64,000 nt of DNA from contig CM027385.1 in assembly GCA_015680905.1 (NCBI GenBank), positions 22,574,501 through 22,638,500 on the forward strand, read 5' to 3'. Position 1 is the stretch's first letter. Each line of letters starts with the position of its first letter. The notes beneath the pieces are model-generated. The model had not been told where the DNA came from. It searched no databases and saw nothing but the letters and a program-made list of their open reading frames with translations. This DNA comes from Coptis chinensis (taxonomy: Eukaryota > Streptophyta > Magnoliopsida > Ranunculales > Ranunculaceae). This document shows, one piece after another, positions 1-11,089 of this stretch. The translations under genes and the position numbers were made by a program.

Positions 1-49
1 TCGCCTTGCGGGTTGGTCGTATTCCTTGAATGTACGGGAATGTAGGTTT

Positions 50-190
50 GGGTATTCCTTGAATGTGGCGGGAATGACTCAGGGCATTCATTGAATGTGC
101 CATGAATGGCCCGTTAGTATTTTGATGGGTATTCCTTGAATGTGGCGGGAATGACCCAAGGTATTCATTGAATGTGCCATGAATGACCTG
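50..190. repeat. 77-bp tandem repeat, two units
   Basis: Units begin at 50 and 127 with GGGTATTCCTTGAATGTGGC and continue with a second related half containing ATTCATTGAATGTGCCATGA. Each unit is itself two diverged half-repeats around TTGAATGT. A partial earlier half-unit is visible from about 20. Confidence 0.75.
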
Positions 191-293
191 ATATTTTGTT
201 ATGCCCAAACGAGGCTTTGCGATATGTGTATGAAAACCCAGAGATGGCTATCATATTGTGGTATTCGGTGGGAGAGAGGCACACAGAAATGTG

Positions 294-1160
294 TGATTTG
301 GCAAATGTGTGTAGTGCAAATTGTAGAGTAGGAACTAAAGGTTGGGTTGAGTCTGTTTAGAAATGAGTCAACAAGATAATTAATAAGCAAAGTGAAATAT
401 TGATTTTACGTATGAATGAGTTATTGCCTATAAATATTTATGTATTATGATGTATATGCTTTCTTACAAAGAAATATATAGGTGGTTTGTGTGAGGTTAT
501 GGATGTGAAGTGTGATTGGGAATAATATTATTGAATGTTTGTGATCTTTTATGTGATTGTGGAATTACTGTAAAATGATATGTTATTATGAAAGCATTAA
601 TGACTTGTAATAGTTTGAGATATATAGTTATGCACTTGGAAACTTTATGACGTAATGATGTCATGTGAATGACTACCCTTCATATAGGTGGTATAATAAG
701 TAGTATTCCCCGAATATGCGGGACGAACTATGTTGTATTAATTAGACTTCAATGTCTTAAATAAGGTTTGATTATGAATGAAAATTTGACTGACTGAGAT
801 AAATCCTTTTATAGTGCTGTCTAACTCTGTTTTGTAGGAGGGTAGGATCTGTTAATCTTTTATGCAGAGACGTAAATATCCTACCCTGAGACGACGTGCT
901 GGCTTAAAGGTAATGTCTATCAAACCAATATTTAATTAAGTTATCATATGTGTATGTAATAAGTGGTATTTCTGTTGTGAGTTATCTTGGAAATGTATAT
1001 TGGGATTGAAATCTTATTTGGGAAGAAACTACACGCCGTTTTGGAAAATGGAACTATATTGTCTTCCAAGTTGAAATGGTTGGTAATGTTATATTTATTA
1101 ATTTGAAAGATTATTATATATATTTTGTTGTTAGTCTACTCATACCAGCACATTCAATTT
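294..1160 (+). repeat. 867-bp direct repeat, copy 1
   Basis: Matches 3885-4751 at a constant offset of 3591 with no indel. I count about six or seven substitutions by eye. Both flanks differ from those of copy 2. Confidence 0.9.
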
Positions 1161-3884
1161 TGTATTATAAGCACCCAAAACTGTATTATAAAAACCTGTA
1201 GAGACATAACATTTCGGTCAATTTTGTGCTTAATAATCATGAAATAATCGCATCTTCGTGTTTTTTGTAGGTTGGAGCAACTAATGTAAAAATTATGATA
1301 AAGCCAGCATTTAAGCACGGAATAAGGAGTATACACATGCCTTCCGGTCAAGCCCATGTGAAGCCCAACAAATTCGGACTAAAGCCCAAAGACTCAAATA
1401 GTACAGAATCCAATCAGAAACGGGATTACATGCACAGAAGCATCAAACTTCCGAAGCTCATATCTCTTGAACCAGGACTCCGAATGCGACGAGTGAGCTG
1501 CTCCGACGATCAGTGCGATGAACTCTACAAATAGGCGGGAAGTTGTAAAAATGCCAAAAGACCGGACTGCCACTAGACACTGTACGTGGACCCACTAGGC
1601 GGGCCCATAAGATTTGATGAGTCATCATGCAAGTCAAGACAAAGGTGCAAATAATTGGTGCAATTTTGACACCTTGCATGAAGTTAATGAGTTAGTTGGA
1701 TTTAGGTGATGATTATCTAAAAAAATAAAAGGTGTCAAATGGGAGTTAGTTGTGGATAAGTGAAAAATAAATGAGAGGAGAGTGTTTCACGTGGGAGAAG
1801 AGAAAAAGGCTCTCTTATGTAAAGGGGGGCTGATTTTGGGAGTTGGAAGCTTTTACTTCCTTGACTTTTACTTTTCATTTACATCCATGTCTTTAATTTT
1901 GTTTTTTTTAGTTCTTAGTTTTTAGAGAAAAGCTTGTAACTTGTTAATGGGGGAACTCTCTCTAGTTTTTAATAAACTCTTCTTCATTTAGGTAAACAGG
2001 GTTGTAGTTTTCTTGTTTCATTCTCTTTCTTTTCATTTCACATATCTTCTTGTAGTTTAATTCAATCCTAGGATCATGAGCTAAAACTCTCCCAAGGGGA
2101 GGGTTAATGATGCTCATGTGAGGATCATGCTACAAATTTAGGATTCCAAAATCACTACTTAAAAGACTTAGGTTCTATTTTTCATCCCGTCCCAAAAATG
2201 AGAGATTGACAATTATCGATCAATTGTTGTAAAGTAGAACTAGGAGTTGGAATGATATTTCAGAGATGAAATATCATTTCAATTCTACATGCTAGCATGA
2301 TATGTTTAGAGATAGGTATATTATGTTAGGGATTTGAGATGGTAGTGACTGTTTCTAAAAGACTTGTAGCTAGGCCTTGCATGAGTAGGATTAATCCTTC
2401 CCTATCTCTCTCTCTCTTTCATTTAACTATAAACAAACTTACAAATTTTAGATAACTTGTAAAAAAAAAAATATATCTATAAAATCCTTCTCACTTAGTT
2501 CTCCAAAGTGTAGATTCCGGTTGTGATCATTTAAATTCTTGTCTTAGAAGTTGGAACAAAATCCCTACTCGAACTAGTGACATTTTCAAAGAAAAAAAAA
2601 CATGTGAGTAAGGAATTATTGAGTTTTAGCACGTAGTAAGTCAACTTCTAAAAGCACTGAAAAGTGCAAAGATCAAAATGGCCGCTGCCATTCTAAAGAC
2701 CAAGGACCTGTGTTGCAAACCTGGAATTGCTCCAAGGGAAACCCCCACTCATCCTTTCATATATTTCTTTTTCTTATGTTTTCTTCGTTTTTTAAATTTC
2801 CGCATTTTTGCCTCTTGATAAACATTCGGTTTTGGTTGAACTGACAGGTTCCAAATGCTAGGACCTGGAAACTAGGCTACAACAATCACTAAGCTTACTG
2901 TGAAACATTTGGTCTTTTGTGCACGTTTCTTTTATTTGGTGGACTTGCGGGAAGCTTGCAGGTTCCAAATTTTAAATATTTTTGCATGCTTCACATGTAT
3001 GTAGTTATTGTGTTATAGTTAATGGACTATATTTTGCGTATTAGGTTAGTAATATGCATGAATCATGTGAATACGCCTGTGAGTATATATATGCGGTTAA
3101 CTGGTCATGAATTACATAAAAATAGAAGTGTTCTGCATGGTTATCTATATATATATATATATCTAAGTCACATGTTTAGCATATATATTACTGAGTGAGT
3201 GATTATTTGCATGTTAGCATCTATAACTTAGGAGTTATACATAGTAATTAGGATGTGTTTTGGTATTTTGGCCATAACTTTGGCTACGGTTCTCTGAATA
3301 ACGCGTGTGAGCTCAATTCGGAAAGATCTCAACGGCGCGCACGCTGTCTCCACCGAGGTCTGAATAACTTTGCTCGGTGGAGGTCATTTTCGAGGTCAAA
3401 ATCAACTGTTTTCCCCTCCAAAATCATCGATCATTTTAGAAAATGGTGTTGTTTAATAAGTCGATTTTGTCATGAAAGAGGAGAACATTCCAACGAGGGT
3501 TAAAATCTGAGTTGGGTAAGTTGTTTCTAAACCCTAAGGAGTGAAGCTGCTCTCTATATGACATTTGCAATCTCAATGAGTATTGACGAAATCGAATTAT
3601 TAAGCAATACAAAAGTCGTATTTTAGTCTAGGTAAAATACGTTGCCTGTTTAGTTTACATTTTCACATTTTAGTATATATATATCGTCGCATTATAATAT
3701 TTTCACATGCTACCATATCTAAATAATTATGAGTAATTCAAATTTGCCTCAGAATCGTAGATATCGACTCATAATATCGATTTACAAATTAGCGTACATA
3801 TACGTATTACTGATGTATATTTGCCTGTACGTATGGAAATATTTATCGATGATACAACCTTGCCTATTCGTATAGCTATACGTA
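1161..3884. other. Sequence between the two 867-bp repeats; possible LTR remnant
   Basis: No gene recognised. Positions about 1730-2600 look like a different LTR: a G+A-rich stretch, a run ending in AATAAACTCTTCTTC near 1970, then text ending with AACAAAATCCCTACTCGAAC near 2555. The latter resembles a segment of the solo LTR at 52337-53438. A short (TA)n tract lies near 3146-3164. An 82-codon open stretch at 3255-3503 has no recognisable domain. Assignment to a second LTR family is an inference. Confidence 0.35.
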
Positions 3885-4751
3885 TGATTTGGCAAATGTG
3901 TGTAGTGCAAATCGTAGAGTAGGAACTAAAGGTTGGGTTGAGTCTGTTTAGAAATGAGTCAACAAGATAATTAATAAGCAAAGTGAAATATTGATTTTAC
4001 GTATGAATGAGTTATTGCCTATAAATATTTATGTATTATGATGTATATGCTTTCTTACAAAGAAATATATAGGTGGTTTGTGTGAGGTTATGGATGTGAA
4101 GTGTGATTGGGAATAATATTATTGAATGTTTGTGATCTTTTATGTGATTGTAGAATTACTGTAAAATGATATGTTATTATGAAAGCATTAATGACTTGTA
4201 ATAGTTTGAGATATATAGTTATGCACTTGGAAACTTTATGACGTAATGATGTCATGTGAATGACTACCCTTCATATAGGTGGTATAATAAGTAGTATTCC
4301 CCGAATATGCGGGACGAACTATGTTGTATTAATTAGACTTCAATGTCTTAAATAAGGTTTGATTATGAATGAAAATTTGAGTGACTGTGATAAATCCTTT
4401 TATAGTGCTGTCTAACTCTGTTTTGTAGGAGGGTAGGATCTGTTAATCTTTTATGCAGAGACATAAATATCCTACCCTGAGACGACGTGCTGGCTTAAAG
4501 GTAATGTCTATCAAACCAATATTTAATTAAGTTATCATATGTGTATGTAATAAGTGGTATTTCTGTTGTGAGTTATCTTGGAAATGTATATTGGGATTGA
4601 AATCTTATTTGGGAAGAAACTACACGTCGTTTTGGAAAATGGAACTATATTGTCTTCCAAGTTGAAATGGTTGGTAATGTTATATTTATTAATTTGAAAG
4701 ATTATTATATATATTTTGTTGTTAGTCTACTCATACCAGCAAATTCAATTT
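3885..4751 (+). repeat. 867-bp direct repeat, copy 2
   Basis: Second copy of 294-1160, about 99% identical and colinear without gaps. Unlike copy 1 it runs on into further LTR-like sequence up to about 5057. Confidence 0.9.
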
Positions 4752-5057
4752 GCTGAACCCATGTTTGCTTTGTTTTGCAACGTGGGTGTGTTCTTGGGAA
4801 CGTAGATGGTGGAATGCAGCGGATGGAGACGCTTGATTGGGATTCGCTCTTGGAGTCTTACTGGTATAAGTTTTATGAAGTATAAAGTTTTGATTTGAAA
4901 CAGATGTAATAGAGTGGTTTAATAAATTCTTGAATTTGTACATTAAGAGTTGTTCGTTTGGTTTTAATTTGATCTCATATTTTAATATCGTGGTTGATAA
5001 TGGGTTATTAGGATTTTGTTTCATCATGGATTTTCAGAAGATGGAATAGGGTGTGGA
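3885..5057 (+). mobile_element. LTR-like 3' end abutting the MULE
   Basis: After the repeated block the sequence continues with GGGTGTGTTC, an AATAAATTC polyadenylation-like motif near 4920, and a terminus GGAATAGGGTGTGGA around 5045-5057. That terminus is comparable to GGGGTGTGACA closing the LTR at 34871. MULE transposase sequence starts immediately afterwards, so this LTR appears to have replaced or separated the left end of the MULE. The exact LTR terminus is uncertain because the final CA is not clean. Confidence 0.45.
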
Positions 5058-5069
5058 TAATTCCCTATT

Positions 5070-6540
5070 TTTTTTAAGAGATTATAGAGTGGCAAATGGT
5101 TACTCAATTAAATTTATAAAGAATGAATCAAACAGGGTAACTGCTATTTGTGGTGAAGGATGTCAATGGAGATGTCATGCCAATCCAATGCAAGTTGAGT
5201 GTATCTGGTAGATTAAATCACTAAATGATTTGCATAAATGTAATAGGGATTTAAATGCCAAATTTTGCAATGCTAGATGGCTTTCTAAGAAGTACAAGAC
5301 TCAAATCCTTGCCAACCCCAGGTGGAAGTTAGAGGACTTTGTAGCTTCTGTTTTGCATACATATGCAATCGATGTTTCAGTTAATCAATGTTCCAGAGCT
5401 AAGACGTTTGCATTGGGGGAGAGAGATTCAGTTATGATAGACCACTATGCCAAGGTTTATGATTATGCTCATGAGTTGTTGACAAGAAATCCAGATAGTA
5501 CTGTTAGAGTGTAGGGTGAAAATATTACAAATGAGCCTAATTCACCAAAATATTTTAGAAGGTTTTATGTATGCCTAGATGCTCTAAAAAGGGGATGGAA
5601 GCATTGTAGACCTGTGATAGGGTTGGATGGTTGTTTTTTAAAGGGTTATATAAAGGGTGAATTATTGACAGATGTGGGTAGGGATGAGAATAATCAAATG
5701 TATCAAATTGCATAGGCTGTAGTTGAGGGTGAAAACAAAGATTCTTGGTTTTGGTTTGTGAATTTGTTGCTTCATGACATTGGTGTGGAAGATGGGTTTG
5801 GGTGGACTATTATATCAGACAAACAGAAGGGGTTGGTTGATGCAGTGCACACACTTTTGCCATTGGCTGAACATAAGTGTTGTGCAAAACATGTATATGC
5901 CAATTTTAGGAAGAGATTTAATAGTTCTATGTTGAAAGGACTTTTTTGGATGACTGCTAGAAGTACCACCATTCCAGTTTATGAGAGGAACATGAAAATG
6001 ATTGAATTAGTGTCAGCTGATGCAACAGATTACTTGAGGACCAAACAAAATCCAAAATAGTGGTGCAAAGCTTTTCAGTTGGATACATCTTCTTGTGATG
6101 CAGTTGAGAACAATATGAGTGAGTGTTTTAATAGTTGTATCATTAGAGCAAGTTTCAAGCCCTTAATTCATATGTTGGAAGACATCATGATTTATATAGT
6201 CAACAGGATGCAAAAAAAAGAGGGAAGTAATGCAGAAGTGGACTGATGGGTTTGCTCCAAGAATTAGGAAAACCATTGAAGAAAACAAGATGGCAAGTAG
6301 AAACTGGTTGTGTATATACCATGGGGCTGAAGATTTTCAAGTTACTAATGAGAATTATGGATATTCAGTTGACCTAATAAGAAAGAGGATTTGCAGCTGC
6401 AGAGAGTGGATTCTTACTGGGATTTCATGTTGTCATGCAATTTCTTCCATCTTTAAAGCTACCAAGAGGGTGGACAATTTTGTGTAGTCATGGTATAAGG
6501 TTGAGACAGTTAAGCATATTCTTATGAAGAACCTATAAAA
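5070..6540 (+). pseudogene. MuDR/MULE transposase pseudogene (catalytic and SWIM parts)
   Basis: The original protein cut and joined MULE DNA at its terminal repeats. In order I see the MuDR N-terminal DNA-binding segment (VANGYSIKF, near 5090-5190), the DDE region with IGLDGCFLKG near 5620 and IISDKQKG near 5810, the conserved CCAKHVYANF near 5880, a SECFNS segment near 6120, and a SWIM zinc finger with CSC...CCH between about 6392 and 6436. In-frame stops occur at 5512, 5713 and 6058; the 5713 stop sits where the family has Trp. Frame is lost near 6225 and again before 6540. The start is missing because the left end abuts LTR sequence. Certain as a MULE transposase, certain as inactive. Confidence 0.93.
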
Positions 6541-7791
6541 CCTTTGAATGGAGAAGTACAATGGGTGAAGACCAAATGTGTAAATTTGTTGCCTCCAAAG
6601 GCAAAACGAATGCCTGTTAGACCCAAAAGAAATAGGAGAAAGGACCCACATGAGTTACCAAAGAAGGGGCCACAAATCTCAAGGAGAGGGAAACATATGA
6701 GGTGCAATGCTCTAACTGTAAGGAGTTGGGGCATAACAAGAAAGGATGCAAAGAACCTATTGCACCAACTCCAAGGCAACCCAAATTGACTGTAAGTCGT
6801 CATTTTATTATTTTTATTTTTATTTTGGATATTTACATTATTGATTTATATTGTTGTTTGGGTTGTTCACATTATTTATATCTACTCTAAGATGAAAAGA
6901 AAAAACAAAGAGGGGAACACAAGTGCACCACCACAAAAGAGATCAAAGAAGAAACATGTATCAATACCATTCTTATCTTTAAACATATGATGTTTGTTTA
7001 CTTTTTGGTCAATGTAAATGCATTTTTTATAGGCCCCAAGTGCCCCCCACAAGTACTGCAGCTCCAAGTACTGCATCTCCAAGTAATGCACCTCCAAGTT
7101 CCCCCACAAGTACAACAGCTCCAAGTAATACACCTCCGAGAACAGCATCTCCAAATAATGCACCTCCAAGTACTACAACTACAACAAATATATGCATCAG
7201 CCTTCCAAGTGAGACAAAGCCTAAAAGCAGATCCAAAAATGATCTGGTATTGCTCTGTTTAAATCCTTAATTTTTTTATTGGTTTTGTTTTATATTTGTA
7301 TACTTTATACATATACACACATGTCATATTTGTAGGTCCCAACTATGACAAAACCATCAAATCCAATTGTTGCTTCACAATCTACATCATCTACACCCAT
7401 ACGTAAACAACCCAAAAGCAAAGCTGTGATTCTTGCTACAAGTCCTACCAAGATTACAAGGTCATCAGCTGCACCTACTAGAACTGCACCTATTGAGACA
7501 CAAGCATTAGCTGCACCTAGAGCTCTTAAAGGCAAAGCTATGATTTTTGATACAAGTCCTACCAAGACTGCACCTAAAGCCCCTAAAGCCTCTGCCATAA
7601 AAGCATCAGCTGCACCTACTGGGACACAAGCATTAGCTGCACCTAAAGCCCCTACTAGAAAAGTTGCATCAACTCCAGCTGTGATTCTTGATTCAAGTCC
7701 ATCCAAGAATACAAGATCAAAGAAGACTTTGGGTATTAAGCCTCAGGGTATGGGCTATAAGACCAAGACCAAGACCAATTGGAGGATATAA
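6541..7791 (+). pseudogene. MULE transposase C-terminal region: zinc knuckle and P/T/S-rich tail
   Basis: Continuation of the transposase gene. A CCHC zinc knuckle, CSNCKELGHNKKGC, lies at about 6705-6746, but in a different frame from the preceding basic stretch, so there is a frameshift near 6700. A GTAAGT donor follows at 6792. Two further exon-like open stretches follow: 7030-7270, rich in Pro/Ser/Thr with repeated CCAAGTAnnnC units, and 7345-7791, rich in Ala/Pro/Lys and ending LGIKPQGMGYKTKTKTNW before a stop. Such a low-complexity tail after the knuckle is common in plant MULE transposases. The exon structure is inferred from GT/AG dinucleotides only. Confidence 0.7.
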
Positions 7792-8228
7792 CACCTCTAT
7801 TTAATTTGTGGTGAGAAATGTGCCAGTTATTTTGTTAAAATCTTGGAACAATTGTCAGTATTTTGGTTATGTATTTTGACATTTACTTTAATGGAATGTA
7901 ATGGAACCAGGTTTGCCTTTCAATTGAATTGTTGTTCTATTGTGTTGCTATGTTGCTCTGTTTTAGTTATGTTGCTCTGTTGCTATGTTGCCATGTTTTA
8001 GTTATGTTGCTCTGTTGCGAAGTTTTAGTTATGCCTTTTAGTTATGTTGCAGTGCCTTATGTTGCTCTATTTCAGTTTGTTCATGGTTGTTTTCATCTTA
8101 GTAGTTATAATTATGTGTAAGGCTAGTTGTTCCTAGGCATTATTCTTAAAACATAATAAAACATAGGCAACAAGGAAATTACAGTCAATATATTAAAACT
8201 CCATTAAAGTTTTTAAAGTCGATACAAT
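7792..8228. other. MULE intergenic stretch between convergent genes
   Basis: No gene seen. Positions 7925-8090 are made of imperfect repeats of TTATGTTGCTCTGTTTTAG-like units, which give a meaningless hydrophobic open frame. The stretch separates the 3' end of the transposase from the 3' end of the GRF gene. Confidence 0.6.
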
Positions 8229-8552
8229 TCACTTCAACCAGGACAACAACAAGTAAGCAAAAACAAACACTATAATCCATTTCTTCTTCTCGTTCTTCTT
8301 CTTCAGTTTTGCAATTTCAGCTCTCAGTTCTGCAATAATCATTACCGGGTCATTCCCCACCGGTGGATCAACCCAGACAAAGAATAAACACCTTTATGGG
8401 TGTGGAAACTTTCTGCACCCAACAAATCTTCTTCCGGGGTTCGTTAGCGTCTGAGAAATCCAAAACTTGGGTTCAAGTCCACAATAGCAAACAGTTCGAA
8501 ATCGGGAGTTGCCTCGAGAGTTCACATATGTGGTAGAATTAGACATAGACAT
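8229..8552 (-). pseudogene. GRF-type zinc-finger protein with C-terminal membrane segment, one stop
   Basis: Reading down from an ATG at 8552, the 107-codon frame has a GRF zinc finger: CYCGL at about residues 22-26, then NPGRRFVGC, then CLFFVWVDPP, spanning about 50 residues. It is followed by a Lys/Glu-rich coiled coil (ELRAEIAKLKKKNEKKK) and a hydrophobic helix WIIVFVFAYLLLSWL before the stop at 8229-8231. One TAA stop interrupts the finger after KFPHP, so the gene is broken. Small GRF-finger proteins with a C-terminal hydrophobic helix occur commonly in plant genomes. Placement convergent to the transposase, inside the same element, suggests it is a MULE accessory gene analogous in position to mudrB. 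That role is an inference. Confidence 0.75.
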
Positions 8553-8879
8553 CTAAAGTTTGAGCAACAACAATGAAGAGTTTAAGCATAAATGAATAAA
8601 TTGTTGATTTTTAGTGAACTAGGGTTTCAATTTAGATTTTCCATGGAGACATTTGAACATTTGCAAATTAGGGTTTCAAATTAGGTATTTGGGGATAGAA
8701 AATATGAGAGGGAATGATTTTTTGTTGGCACGTGAATTGGTTTTGTTGGTAGGTCATGTGGTTTTCTCGTGTTTTTGTTGACTTGACTTGACCGGGAGTG
8801 TGCTGACTATGCTGGCTGTGTTAGAATTTGACACATCTCAAAATTAGAAATTCCACGGAAGAAAAAAATTACTCCACGT

Positions 8880-9021
8880 CAGTCTTTCGGTGTCAGAAAT
8901 GAACTGGAAAAATGGAGCTAGATACGTTTTACAAGTATAGGGTTAAAATTGCCTAAATTGAACTTTAGGGTGGTAAGTGGTAAAAGTTGACAAGTTCGAG
9001 GGTGAAATATGCATATTTTCC
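8880..9021. repeat. Right terminal region of the MULE
   Basis: Read on the minus strand it begins GGAAAATATGCATATTTCAC and continues with pyrimidine-rich spaced text (CTTGTCAACTTTTACCACTT), typical of long MULE termini. No left partner lies in the window, so the inverted repeat itself cannot be demonstrated here. Confidence 0.6.
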
Positions 9022-9721
9022 AATTGAAAAAGTAAAAAGTAAATAAGTCGTAGAAGTGCAATAGAATAGAAAGAGAGGGAAAAGAAGATGGAGACCAAAA
9101 TAAAAGAAAGATAAAATCATCATAACTCACAAGACTCACATGTAGAAGTAGAAATGAAGGGAAAATCTTTAAAAATGAAAGATCATTTATGTTGCACAGA
9201 CGCAAAGACACATCAACTCGGTTATATCTAAAAACAAAGGAGGACGAACGCGGCAAAGGACGTGAAAATTAATTAATATTAGTAATTTTATTTTATATCA
9301 ATTAAACAGTAAACAACTAATTTAAATGTATCATAATGCATAAATTCAAAACTATTTAAGATAAATAGATGCAAGATTGAGCTAAATATTTCTTAATCAA
9401 ACCTTAAAAACATGTAAGTCTTAACAAGTAAAAAATTGAGTTTTTTTAGATTATTTTGCTATATATTTTTTCATTTTTGACCATGTTGACAAGATCTTGA
9501 CCCGTGTCCATGTCCGACCACAGACACAACCTACCAAGAAGTGCGTCCGTGTTTTGTAAGAGATCGACGGAGGAGGATTTGTGAAGACAGACGTCAAGAC
9601 ATTCTATTTTTTTACACCGTAGTTCAATTCAAGACAACTCACTTTATGAGAAAGATTCCCACAAAAATGGAATGTAATCAAAAGAAGATAAGATAATCAT
9701 AGGTCATAACATATCAGCGAA
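9022..9721. other. No recognisable feature
   Basis: AT-rich sequence. A 112-codon open frame on the minus strand (8918-9256) is hydrophobic and overlaps the MULE terminus; I see no domain and treat it as chance. Nothing else is supported. Confidence 0.5.
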
Positions 9722-9780
9722 GTCGTTGTAGTATAGCGGTGAGTATTCCCGTCTGTCACGTTCGATCCCCGGCAGCTGCG
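9722..9780 (+). pseudogene. tRNA-Asp(GTC) pseudogene with 13-nt internal deletion
   Basis: The 5' 39 nt match a plant nuclear tRNA-Asp: acceptor strand GTCGTTG, D arm TAGTATAGCGGTGAGTATTC (A box) and anticodon loop CTGTCAC with GTC. The 3' part TTCGATCCCCGGCAG (B box region) is present. The 13 nt normally between them, completing the anticodon stem, variable loop and T-stem 5' side, are absent, giving 59 instead of 72 nt. The acceptor 3' strand also has two changes that break pairing. A T-run directly follows (9781 on), as in a Pol III terminator. It cannot fold as a tRNA. Confidence 0.88.
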
Positions 9781-9797
9781 TTTTTTTTTGTTTTTGT
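9781..9797 (+). terminator. Pol III-type T-run after the tRNA-Asp relic
   Basis: A run of nine T residues, one G, then five more T residues begins immediately after the tRNA-like sequence. This is the position and composition of a Pol III terminator, inherited from the parent gene locus or fortuitous. Confidence 0.55.
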
Positions 9798-10440
9798 AGA
9801 TGTAATTTTATTGGAAGTTAGAGTATAAGTTTTAACACAAAATTGATTTTCTTTTCCCTTTGTTATTTTATAACGCGGTTGTCGGAGATCCAGTAGGAGT
9901 AGTGTTTTACTGTGTAACAAGGACTTGACTTGGGAGTGAATTAACTGAAATCAGTGGCTTCTTAGGAGGCCCTTTATTAATGTAAAGAAATGGAAGAGGG
10001 GTATAGAGGGTTGACATGTATATTGGACAAATTTCGCAGATTCATCCACAATGGATTCTTTGGAGGCCTGTACCAGTTAGACATGGACATGGAAGAGCAC
10101 TTCCTGAAGAGGTGAGACTGAGAGGGGTACAGAGGCTTGATAGGGGTATGTTCTCTCCAAAGGATTTGTTTATAGATCTGTTAATGGAAGAAGTTTGGCA
10201 TTTCCCAAGGAAAAGGAAAATGTGGATTACAAGGATGATTATTAGTTATCCAATAAAGCAATAAAAAGTAATTTGCTCCGTGTAAGTCAAAAAAAGGGGC
10301 TCTATCCATCAATGATGCCCTCAACATTCTCCAGAAAGAATGAGTGGTGCAATAAAGAATACTGTATGCCTCTATTGGTATCTCCATTAGTCCTAAGTGG
10401 GTTTTCAGGTGCTAGTCCCTTTTGGGTGTTCTAGCTACAC

Positions 10441-10447
10441 TATAAAA
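10441..10447 (+). promoter_or_regulatory. TATA box of DIR1-like copy A
   Basis: TATAAAA lies 40 bp upstream of the ATG at 10487. The same CACTATAAAACCA context is kept in copy B at 43823-43829, so the promoter was part of the duplicated unit. Confidence 0.65.
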
Positions 10448-10486
10448 CCAGGTCTGGGAGGGGACATGTTCATCAAAGAGCAGAAA

Positions 10487-10954
10487 ATGCAATCTTCAAT
10501 GAAGTACATTTGCATTCTGGGGCTTCTTGTGATTATAGGCTTTGTTGGTATGGAAAGGGCTGATGGAGCAGGGGAATGTGGAAAAGCGTCTCCAAATAAC
10601 GTGGCCTTGAAACTGGCTCCTTGTGCAAGTGCAGCACAAGATGCCAATGCTGCAGTTTCTGATGGTTGTTGTTCTCAGATTAAAAAATTTGGCCAGAACC
10701 CTAGTTGTCTCTGTGCAGCTATGCTGGTCTAATACTGCTAAAATGTCTGGAGTTTATCCAACAATTGCTGTTACCTTCCCAAGCGGTGCAACCTGGCTAG
10801 TCGTTCTGTGGGAATGAAGTGCGGAGGTGAGGGTCCTTTTATACTGTATTTTTCTTTTATTCTAGTGCTGAGTTCCTTTAGATGGACTCCTTTCATTTTC
10901 TAATCCTCAAAGCTTTACAACTGTGCTTGGTTTGCAGATTATACATTGCCTTGA
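10487..10954 (+). pseudogene. DIR1-like lipid-transfer protein pseudogene, copy A
   Basis: The family binds lipids in the apoplast through an eight-cysteine fold; DIR1 acts in systemic acquired resistance. From ATG 10487 there is a hydrophobic signal peptide (about residues 1-29), then CGKASPNN, LAPCASAAQ, SDGCCSQIKK and PSCLCAAML, giving six of eight cysteines. A one-base insertion after ATGCTG then gives a stop at 10730. The next segment (SNTAKMSGVYP, AVTFP) is in another frame, and a one-base deletion near 10781 shifts it again before CNLASRSVGMKCG. Exon 1 ends at 10826; an intron 10827-10937 (GTGAGG...TTTGCAG) leads to a tiny exon coding YTLP and a stop at 10954, as in the family. Two frameshifts make it a pseudogene. 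Copy B lies at 43869-55464. Confidence 0.9.
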
Positions 10955-11067
10955 AGGAATACCAGAAGAACAATAATTGATCGAAGACCGTGGACTGAAC
11001 AGAATACTTGTCTGTCATCACTGGTGCAGTGATATGTATGTTATCTGCCTAGTATTATTGTGTAGCC

Positions 11068-11073
11068 AATAAA
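11068..11073 (+). promoter_or_regulatory. Polyadenylation signal of DIR1-like copy A
   Basis: AATAAA within CCAATAAAAGCCAGC, about 115 bp after the stop. The same context occurs 3' of copy B near 55571. Confidence 0.6.
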
Positions 11074-11089
11074 AGCCAGCTGTGGCTTC

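Larger units (their letters stand above)
1..1160 (+). mobile_element. LTR-like retrotransposon sequence, first copy (left end outside window)
   Basis: No coding frame is recognisable. The text resembles the 3' half of a long plant LTR: short variant repeats around positions 50-190, then a block containing GGTAGGATCTG...CATCCTACC-like arms, then the CATACCAGCA motif that also occurs near the 3' end of the long LTR at 31296-34871. The segment 294-1160 recurs almost unchanged at 3885-4751. The family relation to the 31296-34871 LTR is an inference from shared short motifs in the same order. Homology stops abruptly at 1160. Confidence 0.5.
5058..9021 (+). mobile_element. Mutator-like element (MULE), left end missing
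   Basis: It contains a decayed MuDR-type transposase on the plus strand (about 5070-7790) and a convergent GRF zinc-finger gene on the minus strand (8229-8552). The right side ends near 9021 with a terminus that, read on the minus strand, begins GGAAAATATGCATATTTCAC. That is the style of plant MULE terminal inverted repeats. No matching left terminus is present; the left boundary coincides with the LTR end at about 5057. The element is therefore incomplete, and its two genes are both interrupted. Confidence 0.8.

Noticed and set aside
1295-1534. 79-codon plus-strand frame with basic residues
   Set aside because: No family resemblance and no supporting promoter or splice context.
1-5057. The two 867-bp blocks as the LTR pair of one element
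   Set aside because: Their outer boundaries do not match on either side and no primer-binding site or polypurine tract borders them.
7929-8120. Cys/Leu-rich short protein
   Set aside because: Produced by degenerate GTTGCTCTGTTTTAGTTAT repeats in the MULE.
8918-9256. 112-codon hydrophobic minus-strand frame
   Set aside because: Lies across the MULE terminal repeat; low-complexity Leu/Phe/Ser, no domain.
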